DNA from: Apostichopus japonicus
Taxonomy: Eukaryota; Echinodermata; Holothuroidea; Aspidochirotida; Stichopodidae
DNA length: 64,000 nt
Direction: 5' to 3'
Assembly (NCBI RefSeq): GCF_037975245.1
Contig: NC_092569.1
Coordinates: 14,464,501 to 14,528,500, forward strand
Each line of letters starts with the position of its first letter. Within the stretch, counting starts at the first letter, position 1. A program made the translations under genes and the position numbers. The notes beneath the pieces are model-generated. The model searched no databases. It was not told where the DNA came from and saw nothing but the letters and a program-made list of their open reading frames with translations. Of the stretch, positions 43,514 through 54,931 are shown piece by piece.

Positions 43514-46500
43514 AATAGTTACTGTTGTGAGGCATCTTGTAGGGACTCTGTAGCAGCCATTTCTGCCACGCCCTCTGTGACTTTAGTGACCCCACTTCAA
43601 AAGAATTTGGTTAATGTGTCCCTAAATGGTTGTACTTCTAAAGCCCTTGTTGACACAGGAGCTTCCATTTCTTGTATATCTCTGTCTCTCATACAGAGAT
43701 CTTGTATTCTCAAAGTGTCTACACTTGGTGACTCTACCATTAGTCATATTAAAGGGGTGTGTGGTGAAACTCACACTGTTCTTGGGACAATCAATCTGCC
43801 TGTTACTATTAACAAGCTGTGCTTATATCAGACATTCTATGTATTTCAAAGACTGCACCACCCACTTATACTAGGTCTAGATTTTCTAACGACAAATAAG
43901 GCTTCCATTGATCTTCACAACCATTGCCTATCTCTTCATGATGGTATGACCGAAGTGTCTTTCCTTCAGGCTGATCGTGAACGACATGAAGTTATAAGAT
44001 TGCAGACTTCAGTTACTGTCCCAGCAAAAACTGAAGTTATTTGCCCTGTTAAGGTTATTAACCCTGACTTTTCCCATAGTGTTTGCCTTTTAGAGCCAGC
44101 ATCGTCTTTAGCTAGTAAGTTCAATATTTTCACGGCCAGGTCTGTATGCTCAGTTGCCAATTCTAGTGTTATTGTTAAGCTTATGAATCCCACTAATTCT
44201 GCTGTGTGTATTCCTGTCAATACTACCGTTGCTTATGCACATGAATATGAGGACATTCGTGACTTTTCGGGTTCTGAGCCTGATCTGTCCGACTTTAATA
44301 TTTCGTCATTGTTCGATAAGACTTCTCCTGATGATGATGACCAATACGTCACCTTAGCTCAGGATATGGGTATAAATTTAGCAACTTCTGATCTCTCTGA
44401 GGTACAACAACGAGAGCTTCTTATTTTAATCGGCAAGAACCGTGATGTTTTTGCCACTGACCTGTCTGAACTTGGTGAAACTAATCTTTACCATCACAAT
44501 ATTGATACAGGGAGTGCACCTCCCCAACGACAGCGTTTTTACCGCACGACCCCTAAAATCAAAGACGAAATTGAAAAACAAGTCAATGATATGCTGCAAA
44601 ATGGTATAATTGAGCCCAGCATTTCAGAGTGGCAGAGTCCTGTTGTTCTGGTCAAGAAAAAAGATGGCAGTTACAGGTTTGCTGTCGATTATAGGAAACT
44701 CAATAGCGTTACTAGGCCAATGCACTTTCCCTTACCTCTATTGGAGGATGTTTTTGATGCGGTGGGTGAATCTGAAGCACAAATCTTTTCTGTGCTAGAC
44801 CTCTTTTCAGGGTTTTGGCAAGTCCCTATGGACCCTGACTCAAAACATAAGGCTGCATTTGTGACTCATCATGGGGTCTACCAATGGAAAAAGCTCCCAT
44901 TTGGCTTAATGAATGCACCTGCCTCATTTCAATTGGTCATGGCAGAAGTACTAAGAGGCTTGAATTGGAAACATGCTCTTGTGTATGTTGATGACATCCT
45001 TATTCTAAGCAAAAATTTTCAGGATCATTTAGACCATCTTCAGGATGTTTTTCACCGCCTCCGAACTGCCAATATGAGACTCAAACCTTCTAAATGTGAC
45101 TTTGCTGCACAGAAAGTTACTTATTTAGGACATGTCATCACAAAAGATGGCGTTCAGGCTGATCCCTCTAAAACTGAGGCCATTTCTCAATTTCCTTGTC
45201 CTCGGGATGTCTCTACTTTACGAGGTTTCCTTGGCCTTTGTAATTATTACCGTAGATTCGTACACGGTTTTGCCAAAATTGCTGCCCCACTAAACAACCT
45301 CCTAAAAAAGGATGTTCCCTTCACCTGGTCTAAACAATGTGAAGATGCCTTCGAAAGTCTCAAACATGCTTTAACCACCCCACCCATACTAGCTTATCCT
45401 AGTATGTCTAAACCTTTCATTGTTTCAACTGATGCCTCAGGGAGTGCCATCGGTTATATTCTTGGACAGCGTGATAGTTGTAACAGGGAACGTGTGATTG
45501 CCTATGGCGGACGATCTCTTAACAAAATGGAAAAGAAATGGTCTATATCAGAAAGAGAGTGCCTTGCTCTTATTGAAGCAATTCAGTCATTCCGTCCGTA
45601 CTTAGCTAACAACAAATTTACTGTTTTGACTGATCATATAGCTCTTAAGTGGTTACATAAAATTTCACATGCGACTAATGGTCGTTTAGCTAGGTGGTCT
45701 ATAGCGCTTCAAGGGTATGATTTCACTATTGAACACAAGGCAGGAAAACTACACCAAAATGCAGATGCCCTTTCTAGGAGAAGCTATGATTCACAACAAA
45801 TTCCATCAAAGGCTGAGGGAATGTGCATTGAACAAACTAAGACCAGTCACCTTGATCAGGATACCACTGTAGAATATCACATTGAATATGCTAGCAATCC
45901 TAGTGTACCTTCTGTAGGAGCTGTTTCAGAGAAGCCAGATATTGATCCTGTGGCTGTTAAATCATTTCAGAGGGAGTGCTCAGACTTTTCTTATTTGGTT
46001 AAGTATTTAGAAACAGGTGAGCTACCTGAGGACCAGAAAGTAGCTAAAAAAGTTGTTGTTGAAGCTGAACAATATGTGTGTCTTGATGGCACTCTTTATC
46101 ATTTATTTTACCGTCGAGCTAAAAATCTTTCACAGGCGGATAGGGTAATTAAGCAACTAGCTGTGCCTAAGGTCCTTCGACCTGACGTTTTATTGTCATA
46201 TCATGACTCTATTGCGGGAGGGGGTCATCAAGGGTTTGATCGAACTTATCATTCGATTCGTTTAAAGTACTATTGGCCAAGAATGTATTCAGATATTTAT
46301 GATTACGTTAAATCATGTGATGCCTGTCAAAGAGCTAAACGTCATTTTCATGGCCACCCTGCCCCACTGCACCCAATGCCTGTTGAGGATGCATTTAAAC
46401 GGTGGCATATGGACATCCTTGGTCCACTTACCACCAGTTCAGACGGTCACAAGTATGTATTATTAGTTACAGACAGTTTTACTCGTTGGCCAGAAGCTTT

Positions 46501-47566
46501 TCCTCTTAAGTCTCAGGAAGCAACTGTCATTGCACAAGTATTGTACAAAGAAATTTTCTGTCGTTATGGTGCACCACATACCCTTATCTCAGATCGTGGA
46601 AAAAATTTCATGTCAAAGTTAATTCAAGCATTGTGTGAGTTGTTTGACATCACCCGTCACCATACTAGTTCCTATCACCCACAGACTAATTCGACATGTG
46701 AGAGGTTTAACTCAGTTATTGCACAATCCATGAGAGCCTATTGTGGGGGAAACGATTCCAAATGGCCAGATATGCTACCTGGTATTTTAATGGCTTATCG
46801 TATGTCCCCTGCGATCAACTCAACCCAATTTTCACCTTACTTTCTTTTGTTTGGTAAGGATATGCGTACTCCCTTGGATGTTAGTTTACACCCTACTGAC
46901 ACCATGGGTAGAGATGCAAAAGAGCATATCACTTCTGTTATGGACAAGTTAGACACCTTTCGTAAGGTTGCAAAGGAAAACATTGTTCAGGCACAACACA
47001 AGAACAAACAAACTTATGATGCTAATGCCAAGGAACCATCATTTCATTTGGGACAAAGTGTACTAGTTTTTAACCCTCAAGTACCACAGGGCCATTCGAC
47101 CAAATTACATCGTAAATGGTGTGGGCCATATTATGTCTGTGAGTTAGGTCCTAATGACACCTTCAAACTCAGGAATTGCTCTGATAACAAGGAATTGCAA
47201 TCTCTGGTTCATGCCAATCGGCTGAAGCCCTATCATGACCCGAGGGACAGGAAAGTGCCTACTGTGCCACACCCTACCCTGTCTTCTGAAACTAAAACAC
47301 TTCCTGGGACTAGTCCTACTGGAGCTTCCCAAGAAACCCAACATATAAGAGAACAAAGTTCATGGAAAGATGTTGATCGAATTCTTCAGGCACGTAAATA
47401 TAATGGTGCTATGTATTACAAAGTTAAGTGGGCAGATAAAACACCATCTTCATGGGTTCTTAGTGGGGATTTATCTTCTAATCTTATTAGAGAATATCAC
47501 ATCACCCGTACTCTGCAAGGCAGAAAACGTAAACGTCCATTGAAACGACATAAGTTCTTCATTTAG
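43481..47566 (+). CDS. pol: Gypsy Pol polyprotein (readthrough product)
   Basis: About 1360 codons continue the gag frame after the UAG. The order is: retropepsin with VDTGASISC (43649-43675); reverse transcriptase with FAVDYRKLN, GFWQVPMD and YVDD (44984-44995); RNase H with STDASGSAIGY (45425 on) and TDHIALKWL; integrase zinc finger H-x-H...C-x2-C (46202-46335, ending SCDACQRAK); DDE core with MDILGPL (46409 on), LISDRGKNF (near 46588) and the glutamate in TNSTCERFN (near 46690); GPY/F-type module RKWCGPYYV (near 47110); and a chromodomain-like tail (47356-47530). There is no internal ATG start; GTG/TTG starts are not expected in animals. All catalytic residues are present, so the protein looks functional. 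Confidence 0.95.
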   Translation, partial: QLLSHRPSSPVNSYCCEASCRDSVAAISATPSVTLVTPLQKNLVNVSLNGCTSKALVDTGASISCISLSLIQRSCILKVSTLGDSTISHIKGVCGETHTVLGTINLPVTINKLCLYQTFYVFQRLHHPLILGLDFLTTNKASIDLHNHCLSLHDGMTEVSFLQADRERHEVIRLQTSVTVPAKTEVICPVKVINPDFSHSVCLLEPASSLASKFNIFTARSVCSVANSSVIVKLMNPTNSAVCIPVNTTVAYAHEYEDIRDFSGSEPDLSDFNISSLFDKTSPDDDDQYVTLAQDMGINLATSDLSEVQQRELLILIGKNRDVFATDLSELGETNLYHHNIDTGSAPPQRQRFYRTTPKIKDEIEKQVNDMLQNGIIEPSISEWQSPVVLVKKKDGSYRFAVDYRKLNSVTRPMHFPLPLLEDVFDAVGESEAQIFSVLDLFSGFWQVPMDPDSKHKAAFVTHHGVYQWKKLPFGLMNAPASFQLVMAEVLRGLNWKHALVYVDDILILSKNFQDHLDHLQDVFHRLRTANMRLKPSKCDFAAQKVTYLGHVITKDGVQADPSKTEAISQFPCPRDVSTLRGFLGLCNYYRRFVHGFAKIAAPLNNLLKKDVPFTWSKQCEDAFESLKHALTTPPILAYPSMSKPFIVSTDASGSAIGYILGQRDSCNRERVIAYGGRSLNKMEKKWSISERECLALIEAIQSFRPYLANNKFTVLTDHIALKWLHKISHATNGRLARWSIALQGYDFTIEHKAGKLHQNADALSRRSYDSQQIPSKAEGMCIEQTKTSHLDQDTTVEYHIEYASNPSVPSVGAVSEKPDIDPVAVKSFQRECSDFSYLVKYLETGELPEDQKVAKKVVVEAEQYVCLDGTLYHLFYRRAKNLSQADRVIKQLAVPKVLRPDVLLSYHDSIAGGGHQGFDRTYHSIRLKYYWPRMYSDIYDYVKSCDACQRAKRHFHGHPAPLHPMPVEDAFKRWHMDILGPLTTSSDGHKYVLLVTDSFTRWPEAFPLKSQEATVIAQVLYKEIFCRYGAPHTLISDRGKNFMSKLIQALCELFDITRHHTSSYHPQTNSTCERFNSVIAQSMRAYCGGNDSKWPDMLPGILMAYRMSPAINSTQFSPYFLLFGKDMRTPLDVSLHPTDTMGRDAKEHITSVMDKLDTFRKVAKENIVQAQHKNKQTYDANAKEPSFHLGQSVLVFNPQVPQGHSTKLHRKWCGPYYVCELGPNDTFKLRNCSDNKELQSLVHANRLKPYHDPRDRKVPTVPHPTLSSETKTLPGTSPTGASQETQHIREQSSWKDVDRILQARKYNGAMYYKVKWADKTPSSWVLSGDLSSNLIREYHITRTLQGRKRKRPLKRHKFFI

Positions 47567-48150
47567 AAATACTGTGTACTATTAAAGTTGATCGTGTAAA
47601 CAAATATGGTTAGTCTGTTGCTTCCATATTTATCAGACTCTACGAGTAAACCTTCTTTCCATGTCAAAGGCTTTTTCATTGTTTATAATATATTCATTCC
47701 TTTGTTTTATATCTTGAGCATGACATTATTTTAACAGTATGTGACCGTACTGCCACAATTTTCTATTTTGATAATCATTGATACATTGCTTTTGTTTTTT
47801 AATGTTGTGACAGTAAATGTATGTCATTATGTTCTTTCAGGTTTTCCTGTAATTTTTTTTTTTTCTTGCCTTTGTCGACAACATTTATAGATGTATATGT
47901 TATTATCATTTGTTTTTTTTCTCAAACAGTGAGACATTACTGGTCATGTTTCTTTTATTGAGTTTCATCACTATTTTCATATATCAATGGTTCACCTTAC
48001 CTTTGAAATTACATTCGAGCATTTTATATACGTTTTTGTTAACGTATTCTGTAAGGACTTTTACTTTCTGCAATTCTTAGTGTTTGCTGTTTCTTCATTC
48101 TTTCTTTTCCTTTCACATTTGGGGACCAAACTTTTTAAGGGAGAGGCAAT
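47567..48150 (+). other. Gypsy 3' untranslated region and polypurine tract
   Basis: 580 AT-rich bases have no env-like frame. AAGGGAGAGG at 48137-48146, four bases before the 3' LTR, is the likely polypurine tract for plus-strand priming. Confidence 0.7.
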
Positions 48151-48478
48151 TATAACAGAGAGCATTTTACTGTTATCACAAGAGATCATCCACACTGCTT
48201 TCTACAACCAAAACCCTACACCTGTTTGTGCACCTTTTATTATGTAATCTTCAGCAGGATGTGTGGTTAGCTTCACACTAGCTTAACCACTGTTTATGTA
48301 GACAGAGTAACATCCTGTCCCATCCTCTTGTAATCCATTGTAAAAGAGTATATAAGATGCAACTTTCACCATTTGTATTTAGTAGCATACATCCAGCCAA
48401 GGAAGATACAATATACTCTGCATTAAACTCAACTACTTGTTTGTGCCTTTATTTTCTTGTTCATATACCGCTGTGACA
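48151..48478 (+). repeat. 3' LTR (328 bp)
   Basis: Identical to the 5' LTR except for lacking 15 bp. It ends GCTGTGACA and is followed by the ATTG target duplication. Confidence 0.93.
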
Positions 48479-49994
48479 ATTGTGCCCAATATCCAAGCAT
48501 GGTATCTCTGTTTAGTTTTTGGTGCCTTGTCACTTTGGATGGTCTTTGAGCTGCCACATAATCACCACAATGTTCTTAAGCATTCCTGATGGGCACTAGT
48601 CATACCTTGAGAAAAAGAAATGGCCAAAGTGTAAGCAAATTAACATTATGTTTTAATTTACATGTAGGCCTACTTTTACTTCCCACATAAAATCAATGTT
48701 TTTTTCCAAATGGGTCAATAAACTTATTGAATAAAACAGAAGGAAATCTTTCTTTTGGGCATCAATGGTACTTGATACTTATACTATTGCTTTTCTTTAT
48801 TTTTCTTTTTTCGTTTTCGACCTGTGTAAGCCGAATCTCCTATTGTGGACAATACCTTCAAATTCAATTCAATCAATGCAGTGATGTAACACTGTGGCCC
48901 AGTGCAGTCAGTTCTTTGTAGTACCGTAAGAGACATAAATACAGTAGGTTGATATTTTATAGCACAATTGCAGTTCAATCCAATGCATCTGGTTTGCAAT
49001 GGAATCTACCTAAACTCCTACTTTATGAACATTTTCAAGGAGCCAATATAGTCAGGACAGGAGCATGCACATAACTATTTAGAAAATTATCCATATTTTC
49101 AATGGCCTTGGGCTTAGAGCCTGCATGGATTTGTATTTTTTATTTACTGGTGTGTGGGTCACATTGCCACAGTAGCAACTACACCGGCCTACACATGGTC
49201 TATGTTATGTAACTTAATCTGCTAGGCCCAATCTAGCCCAGGGCATGAACCACAAAAATATTAGGCCAATCGAATAAATATAAGTCAAGCAATCGAACAG
49301 AGATTCTTCTTTTGTTGGATACTGACCCAGGGTTACTGACAATGTAAAGACTTAATGTAGCCCTTGAATCTCAGTTAAGTGTTCACAACATGTCTTACAA
49401 TAAGTTTTTTCATTCACACTTGAGATTGGCCAAGCAAGGGACTAGTATTATTCATATTATAAGCCAAGGCTCTCGACCCTAACAGTGACACTTATTATAA
49501 ATTAGGCCTAGCCTATGGCCAGTGGACTACAATTTTAACCCTCATGAAATGGGCTAATGGTCATTTATTTTAAGCATCATTATTAGAATCACTTTAAAAA
49601 CAATTACTCTTGGACTGCATCCGTGTCATTGTGCAAGTTATCACAGACGCCATTTTGTGCAACCTGTAATTTCGGCAGTCAGAGTGAAAATACATAGCAA
49701 ATTCTAAGTCGAATAGCATTTTCGTACATACCCGTACACTATCCTGTCGTTGTACACTGTGAACAATAGGTCGTCCTAAGCACATAACACGATGGTTTTC
49801 AATCCGGAGATGTCCGGAAAGCGAGAAAATACGCGAAAAACAGGGCAGTTTTTCGGTCGAAGTCAATAAAATCTGAATCTTGAAAAACAAGGCTAACTCA
49901 GTGCATGTTTCGTGCAAACATATCGGGTTTCTTTTAGACCAAAGATATAGCTTTTAGCGTTGGACTTAATCAGATTTTAATCTCGAAGCTGTCA

Positions 49995-50277
49995 CCATGG
50001 AGCTAGAAAACAGAACTAAACATGCACTTGACGCACTTTGAACTTTAGTACATGCATATTCATAAGCTTTATTTTTACACATCCAGTCGTTTTCTCCATT
50101 TGCGGCGGTTACAATGATGCAAGATCAAAGGAGCTCTCGCGGTCGCTTCGCACTGCCCGATGTAACATGATCGCTACTGATATTAGTCGCGAAACTCAGC
50201 GGGGTGGTTAAGGCGATGATTGATTGTTTTACGGACATTAGAGAGTGGGTTTTCTCCTTCTGTTTATAGCTCCATGG
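49995..50277. mobile_element. CCATGGAGCTATAA-type TIR element (MITE)
   Basis: It begins CCATGGAGCTAGAAAACAG and ends CTGTTTATAGCTCCATGG, inverted repeats of about 18 bp. The 283-bp interior is relatively GC-rich and non-coding. The same terminus occurs at 39111 and, as a bare palindrome, at 13121. No clear target duplication was found. Confidence 0.7.
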
Positions 50278-50614
50278 TCTGATTAATAAGCACATACTGT
50301 ACTTATCAGCACTGAAACTGTTTATAGTCTGTTAGTGGCACTACTGTAACTGCTGAAACACAGTTAACCAGTTTCCTTACTATAGTGTTAGAAGTGCAGA
50401 CCATTTTGGTTGAGTAGAAGGAAGTTACATTATACCGGTTTCACTATATAGGTAGAACACTGCACTCAGGGATGGTAACTCCAATGAATTTGTTTGCAAC
50501 AATATATGAATTTATGAGGTACGTACAGCCAGGGGTACAAGATGCCAAGTTCCTCGTTTTCTTAACACTATCCTATGAGCTTGAGTACAGTAAAAGTTAA
50601 AGGTTTACAGTATT

Positions 50615-50885
50615 GAGGCCAAGGCCTCCTCACACTACCTTGTTCACTGGTAACTTGTCACACTCACGCACCAAAGTGATCATAATTCAAACAATCCCTC
50701 CTGGGGTTGCATCTATGTGTCCACTGGGGGACTCCCCATAGGGGGCAGTATGCAACTATATTTACGAGTTACCTCACAGGTCCCCATTTATACACCTGGG
50801 TTAAGAGAGGCAATGGTCATAAAGTGCCTTGGGCAAGGACACAACGTAATGATCTGGCCAGAACCTGCAAATCACCTTAGATGAC
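50615..50885 (-). mobile_element. SINE-like repeat family D, - copy
   Basis: The complement matches 37430-37700: AAGGCACTTTATGACCATTG, CCCAGGTGTATAAATGGGGA, GGGGAGTCCCCCAGTGGACA, GATTGTTTGAATTATGATCA and GTGTGACAAGTTACCA. The two copies form a 13-kb inverted pair inside one intron. Confidence 0.7.
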
Positions 50886-51470
50886 AACTTGACCACAACG
50901 CTGTTAGTACAGTACATAGCAGACTGAAAAGGATCCAAATCAAAACAAAACTGTTAGCAAACTGCTCATCCACTAAAAGAGCCTTCGTAAGAGAATGTGT
51001 TAAAGTAAGAGGGCCTAGCAGGATATTCGTTCATAGGCTGTATGACATGTTACAGTAACAGAAGGGACAAATACACACATAAAATACAGACAGGTTTAAT
51101 GAGCATGGTGAACACAAAAGAGAAAGATGTAAGAGGATTAGTAGACAAGGGATGGAGAGAATTAAGGATCGTTGCATAATACCCTAACTTGAGCGTTAAA
51201 GTACAGTAGGGCCAGACAATGCTGGTACAGTAGTTTAACAGGTCGGCCCTCAGTACATTGAAGTTGCTATTGTTGTGAGGAGAAAAGTAAGTGAGTTGCA
51301 TGTCAATATCAAAAAGCGGGAAAGTTTTTGGAATAGAGTGAGTCAGTTTTGCTAAAGATATTTCATTTTGTGCAAACAGGAAAGAGACTGCTATTATCAT
51401 GCTCAGAGTTGTATGTCGTTTCCAATTTTGTTTGAGTTTTATCTCGATTCTTCATCTCGTACGTCTACAG

Positions 51471-51570
51471 GGAGGGTGAGGAAGTGGTTTCCAATTGAAG
51501 ACGCCTTAAGGCAACTCCGCCTGTACAAGCCCAACCAGGAGCGGTACCTCAGAAAAGCGGTCATGGACAC
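51471..51570 (+). CDS. DIPP exon 4
   Basis: It completes a glycine codon and reads RVRKWFPIEDALRQLRLYKP, then NQERYLRKAVMD, matching the family's KREWFKIEDAIKVLQYHKPV segment after the Nudix box. It ends GACAC|GTGAGT two bases into a codon, so a short terminal exon must follow. Confidence 0.92.
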
Positions 51571-54500
51571 GTGAGTGACTGGGTCAAAGGTCAACCAAGG
51601 TCTAATACATTGGAGATGACTTGATGCCACCCCCGTGGAAGAATTTATCTCAGGGAATTTCTGTAAACAAAAGAGAGAGAGAGACAGAGAGGGAGAAGAT
51701 TCAGATTGCCGAGGCGATAAATATGGATGACATTCATCCAGATGCGAGTAAACCGAGTCGAAAGTAAACCTCAACTTCCAGTGAACTTTGTTACGTCAAG
51801 CGACTCGAGCTGTAAACAACACAAGTGCGGTGATGTGATGTGTGAGACCTCAATTTTACTGCACATTGGCTAGAAATATTTTATCAGATTGTAAGATCAA
51901 AAGTGTGTCATTTTGCTGCATGACAGGATCATAAATATATGGAAGAAGGTCGGTAAATTAGGTGTGAGCAGGTAATGACATACTAAACTTAAATATGGAA
52001 CTGGCTGATCATATTTGTGCTAAGTGGGCTTTACAGTCATGAACTTTCTGTTTAATATGTATTTATGTACTGCAACCTACAAGTGTGTACAACATACTGT
52101 ATCATGGAAGAATGGGGCGGCATTCATGAAATACTTGTGGGTGTTTTCATGGAGCTATTCTGATAATGGGATATACAGTATGGGTGGGACTGGGTATCAT
52201 TTCAATTAACATGAAAAGAGAATATCAAAAGCATCTACAAATATCAAACTTCTACAACTGTGAATCGTCATAGGGTGAACTTTGACAACACGCTTCTACA
52301 ATACTTTGATGGCATTTCAGTCTATTTCCGTCCATTTCCAAGGAGAGATGCTTTAAGGGATCAGGTTGCCCGCTGATTCGCAGTGAGTTTACTGTATGTC
52401 GTGAACAGTTTTGATGTTTGTCAAATAGTCAACACTACTGTCCTTTAAAAATGAAGCCTTTTGGTGGGTACAGTAGATTCTATCCAGTCACCAGTGACAT
52501 GCATCTCTTGAGCACGATTTCACAGTTGAAGAAAAACTCTAAATTCTAGTGCATCCCTGCAAGAAGAAAATGCTGTAAGTGTAAGGCTTGCTCAATTTAA
52601 TCTCTATATCACTTCTGTTTTTTATTTCCCCGGACACCTGTAGGTCTTTGCTTCTGTTGCCCTTTCGTTGTGTGCGTCTCGTGGGTATTCAATATGCGTT
52701 TATGACCTACGGTGCACTAGCGCCGTAGGTTCAACAACAAGTGATAGATAAAAAAAAATAGAGAGAAAAGAGAACAGTTGGAGACTGATAAATATGCTAA
52801 GATAATATAATAACTCTGCATTTGACATTTTGGATTCAGAGTTGATGGATATGATAAGTATAGTATATATATTAATTTATACAACAAACAGCAACAGAAA
52901 GAATCACTTGCTTTTACCAAAAGGGGAGGAAGTGTGAACTTAACATACGATATGTGTGGGATTCTTGCAGTACTTAACATAGAGTGTCAAATGTTTCATA
53001 TGGATGGACAGGGGGAGGGGGTGGGGTGGTTTCTTGTTACTGGTTGAAACAAACAGGTGAATAAATCATCATCCTTGTCCACCCACAGTAGACCAAAATT
53101 GCAAAAAAACAAATCTGCATTATGTAAACCTTTCTTTGCTATCAGTACATTACTAGGGAGAGTTATACATTCATTTCAAAGGAAATGTTTTGTGTATGTT
53201 GGAGGAGGGAGGAAGGGGGACAGGGGAGGGGGAGGGGAAGACAGTGAAGTGGTAGGACTACTTCCTACATGTATCTCTTTGTTGCTTTACTTAACCACAG
53301 CTGGTAAGTTTAAAAAGGCCTCAAGGGCAAATCTCAAAAATCGCTCTGCTTAAAGCTGTTCTGGGAAATTTCCATAATATTAATTATTTTGTGAATATTC
53401 ATGTTTGATCAGTATACAACCATAAAAAAAAAAAATTAAGTCTTCCTTTAACATCCTTTACCACCATAGACAACTTGCTTCTTTTTTTTCTTATTTTTTT
53501 TTTTCTCCTTCCAAATCATGTCATTGATTTTGTTTTGTTTTTCTATTTATTAGCTAAAGGGATACAGGTAGGGAAAGAAGATTAAAAGTCAAAAACTAGT
53601 TAAACTTGGTTTAACGTAATTCACATCTCGGGGCGCATCTTTTCTGGTTTACATTTCGCAAATTTATGAATCTTGATATGAATAAATAATTATCAATTGG
53701 GACACCATTTTTGTTCCTGCACAAAGTGATAAAGTTCCTCATTTCTGTCCAAACAATACTGCGGTATATCCAGTAATGATGTTAAATTAAAAAGTATTAA
53801 TTGTTATGATTCAACTTTCACAAATATTGTTCACCAGACATATTGCTCTGCATCAGATATGCATCCGGTATCCCTTTTAAAAGATGGTATTGGTATTAAC
53901 CGGCAATGGATTTAACCTCTATTAACTACTATTTCCGGAGAGATGGGTTGCCTCTCATTAAACTAGTGAAGTGTTTTAAGCAAAGCAAGCTATTCATGAA
54001 CCATTCCAGTTACTGCATGTCCAGGCAAAGTTCACAACTCTCTGGTCTGGTGACTCCTGTCATAGGTTGTCTGTGGAAAGACACAGAGCTCTCGATGGAA
54101 ATTTTTACCTTGTTTCAGACATGTGTGGGTGTGTGTAAAGAGTTCTGACAATTTTTTAACACTTTCAGCAAAGTATTAAAACAATATTTTTGAAGATGAC
54201 ACACCAAATTCACTCACTGTCTGGCGGAAGTTTTTGTATAAATCCTGATTATATTTAAAATTGTGAATCTTAAGGCATAGAACAAAATTTAAAGTATGTT
54301 ATCATTGAATAATTCAATATTTCCATTAGAGTCACAGAGGAATCGGTGAGGAATTATCAAGTCACATGAATCCAGATCAAAAGGAGGAGAACTTGCATTG
54401 TCTTTAACTTTTTCATTAATTATGAAATGAAGAAGTGACTTCATTGCCTCATCTTCTCACAAAAAAAAAAGGATTTTTAAGATGAATTATGTATTCTATG

Positions 54501-54801
54501 GTACATTGAATGCTGAAATGTACAAAAGAAAAACTACCACTATTTTTGCTATTTGGAACTAAACTGTGAACAAAACTTCTAAGACTGTATAAAAGGTGAT
54601 GTATAATTATTCGCTTTATCTTTGAATGTCATATTTGTCCATTTCAATCATTGCTTTCTTCCACCAGTGTCCTTTTTCTCCCACATCCCTTTTTTTCTTG
54701 TATATTCTCTTTTTTTTTCGGTGGGGGGATGGAAGATGGGATTGAAGGGTGTGGTCGTGCAGTTAACTTGAAATATAACTGATCACTTTTGCTTCAATTA
54801 G
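51571..54801 (+). other. DIPP intron 4 (or 3' region)
   Basis: Contains a GA-rich run near 51665-51700, a G-rich block at 53200-53242 with quadruplex potential, poly-T near 53490, and a T9-then-G tract near 54710. No recognised gene or transposon was seen. Confidence 0.5.
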
Positions 54802-54931
54802 GGAACACAATGTGTTCTACCACTCCACAGTGGATTCTAAAAATTCATATTCATTCGGAATTCACACCGCACATCCATCAGAGGGATACTCATTCTGCAA
54901 GACTATGATGATATCAAGGTCCATGGGTTGA
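54802..54931 (+). CDS. Possible DIPP terminal exon
   Basis: After CTTTTGCTTCAATTAG the phase required by exon 4 stays open for 42 codons: T|EHNVFYHSTVDSKNSYSFGI, then HTAHPSEGYSF, and a TGA at 54929-54931. DIPP C-termini are short and poorly conserved, so homology cannot confirm it. The exon end overlaps a 62-66-bp tandem repeat. Open by chance is quite possible. Confidence 0.3.

Larger units (their letters stand above)
42097..48478 (+). mobile_element. Full-length Gypsy (Metaviridae) LTR retrotransposon
   Basis: A 6.4-kb element sits in DIPP intron 3 in the same orientation as the host gene. The LTRs (42097-42439 and 48151-48478) are identical by eye except for one 15-bp stretch present only in the 5' LTR. 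ATTG at 42093-42096 and 48479-48482 is a 4-bp target duplication. Between the LTRs lie a PBS-like TGGTGGAGGAGC, gag, pol (protease, RT, RNase H, integrase, chromodomain-like tail) in one frame interrupted by one UAG, a 580-bp 3' leader and a purine tract. Near-identical LTRs and open frames indicate a very recent insertion, probably from an active family. Confidence 0.95.
48483..51470 (+). other. DIPP intron 3, part downstream of the Gypsy element
   Basis: Holds a TIR element (49995-50277) and an inverted SINE-like copy (50615-50885). TACTGTA words continue. The acceptor of exon 4 is ACGTCTACAG. Nothing else was recognised. Confidence 0.6.
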
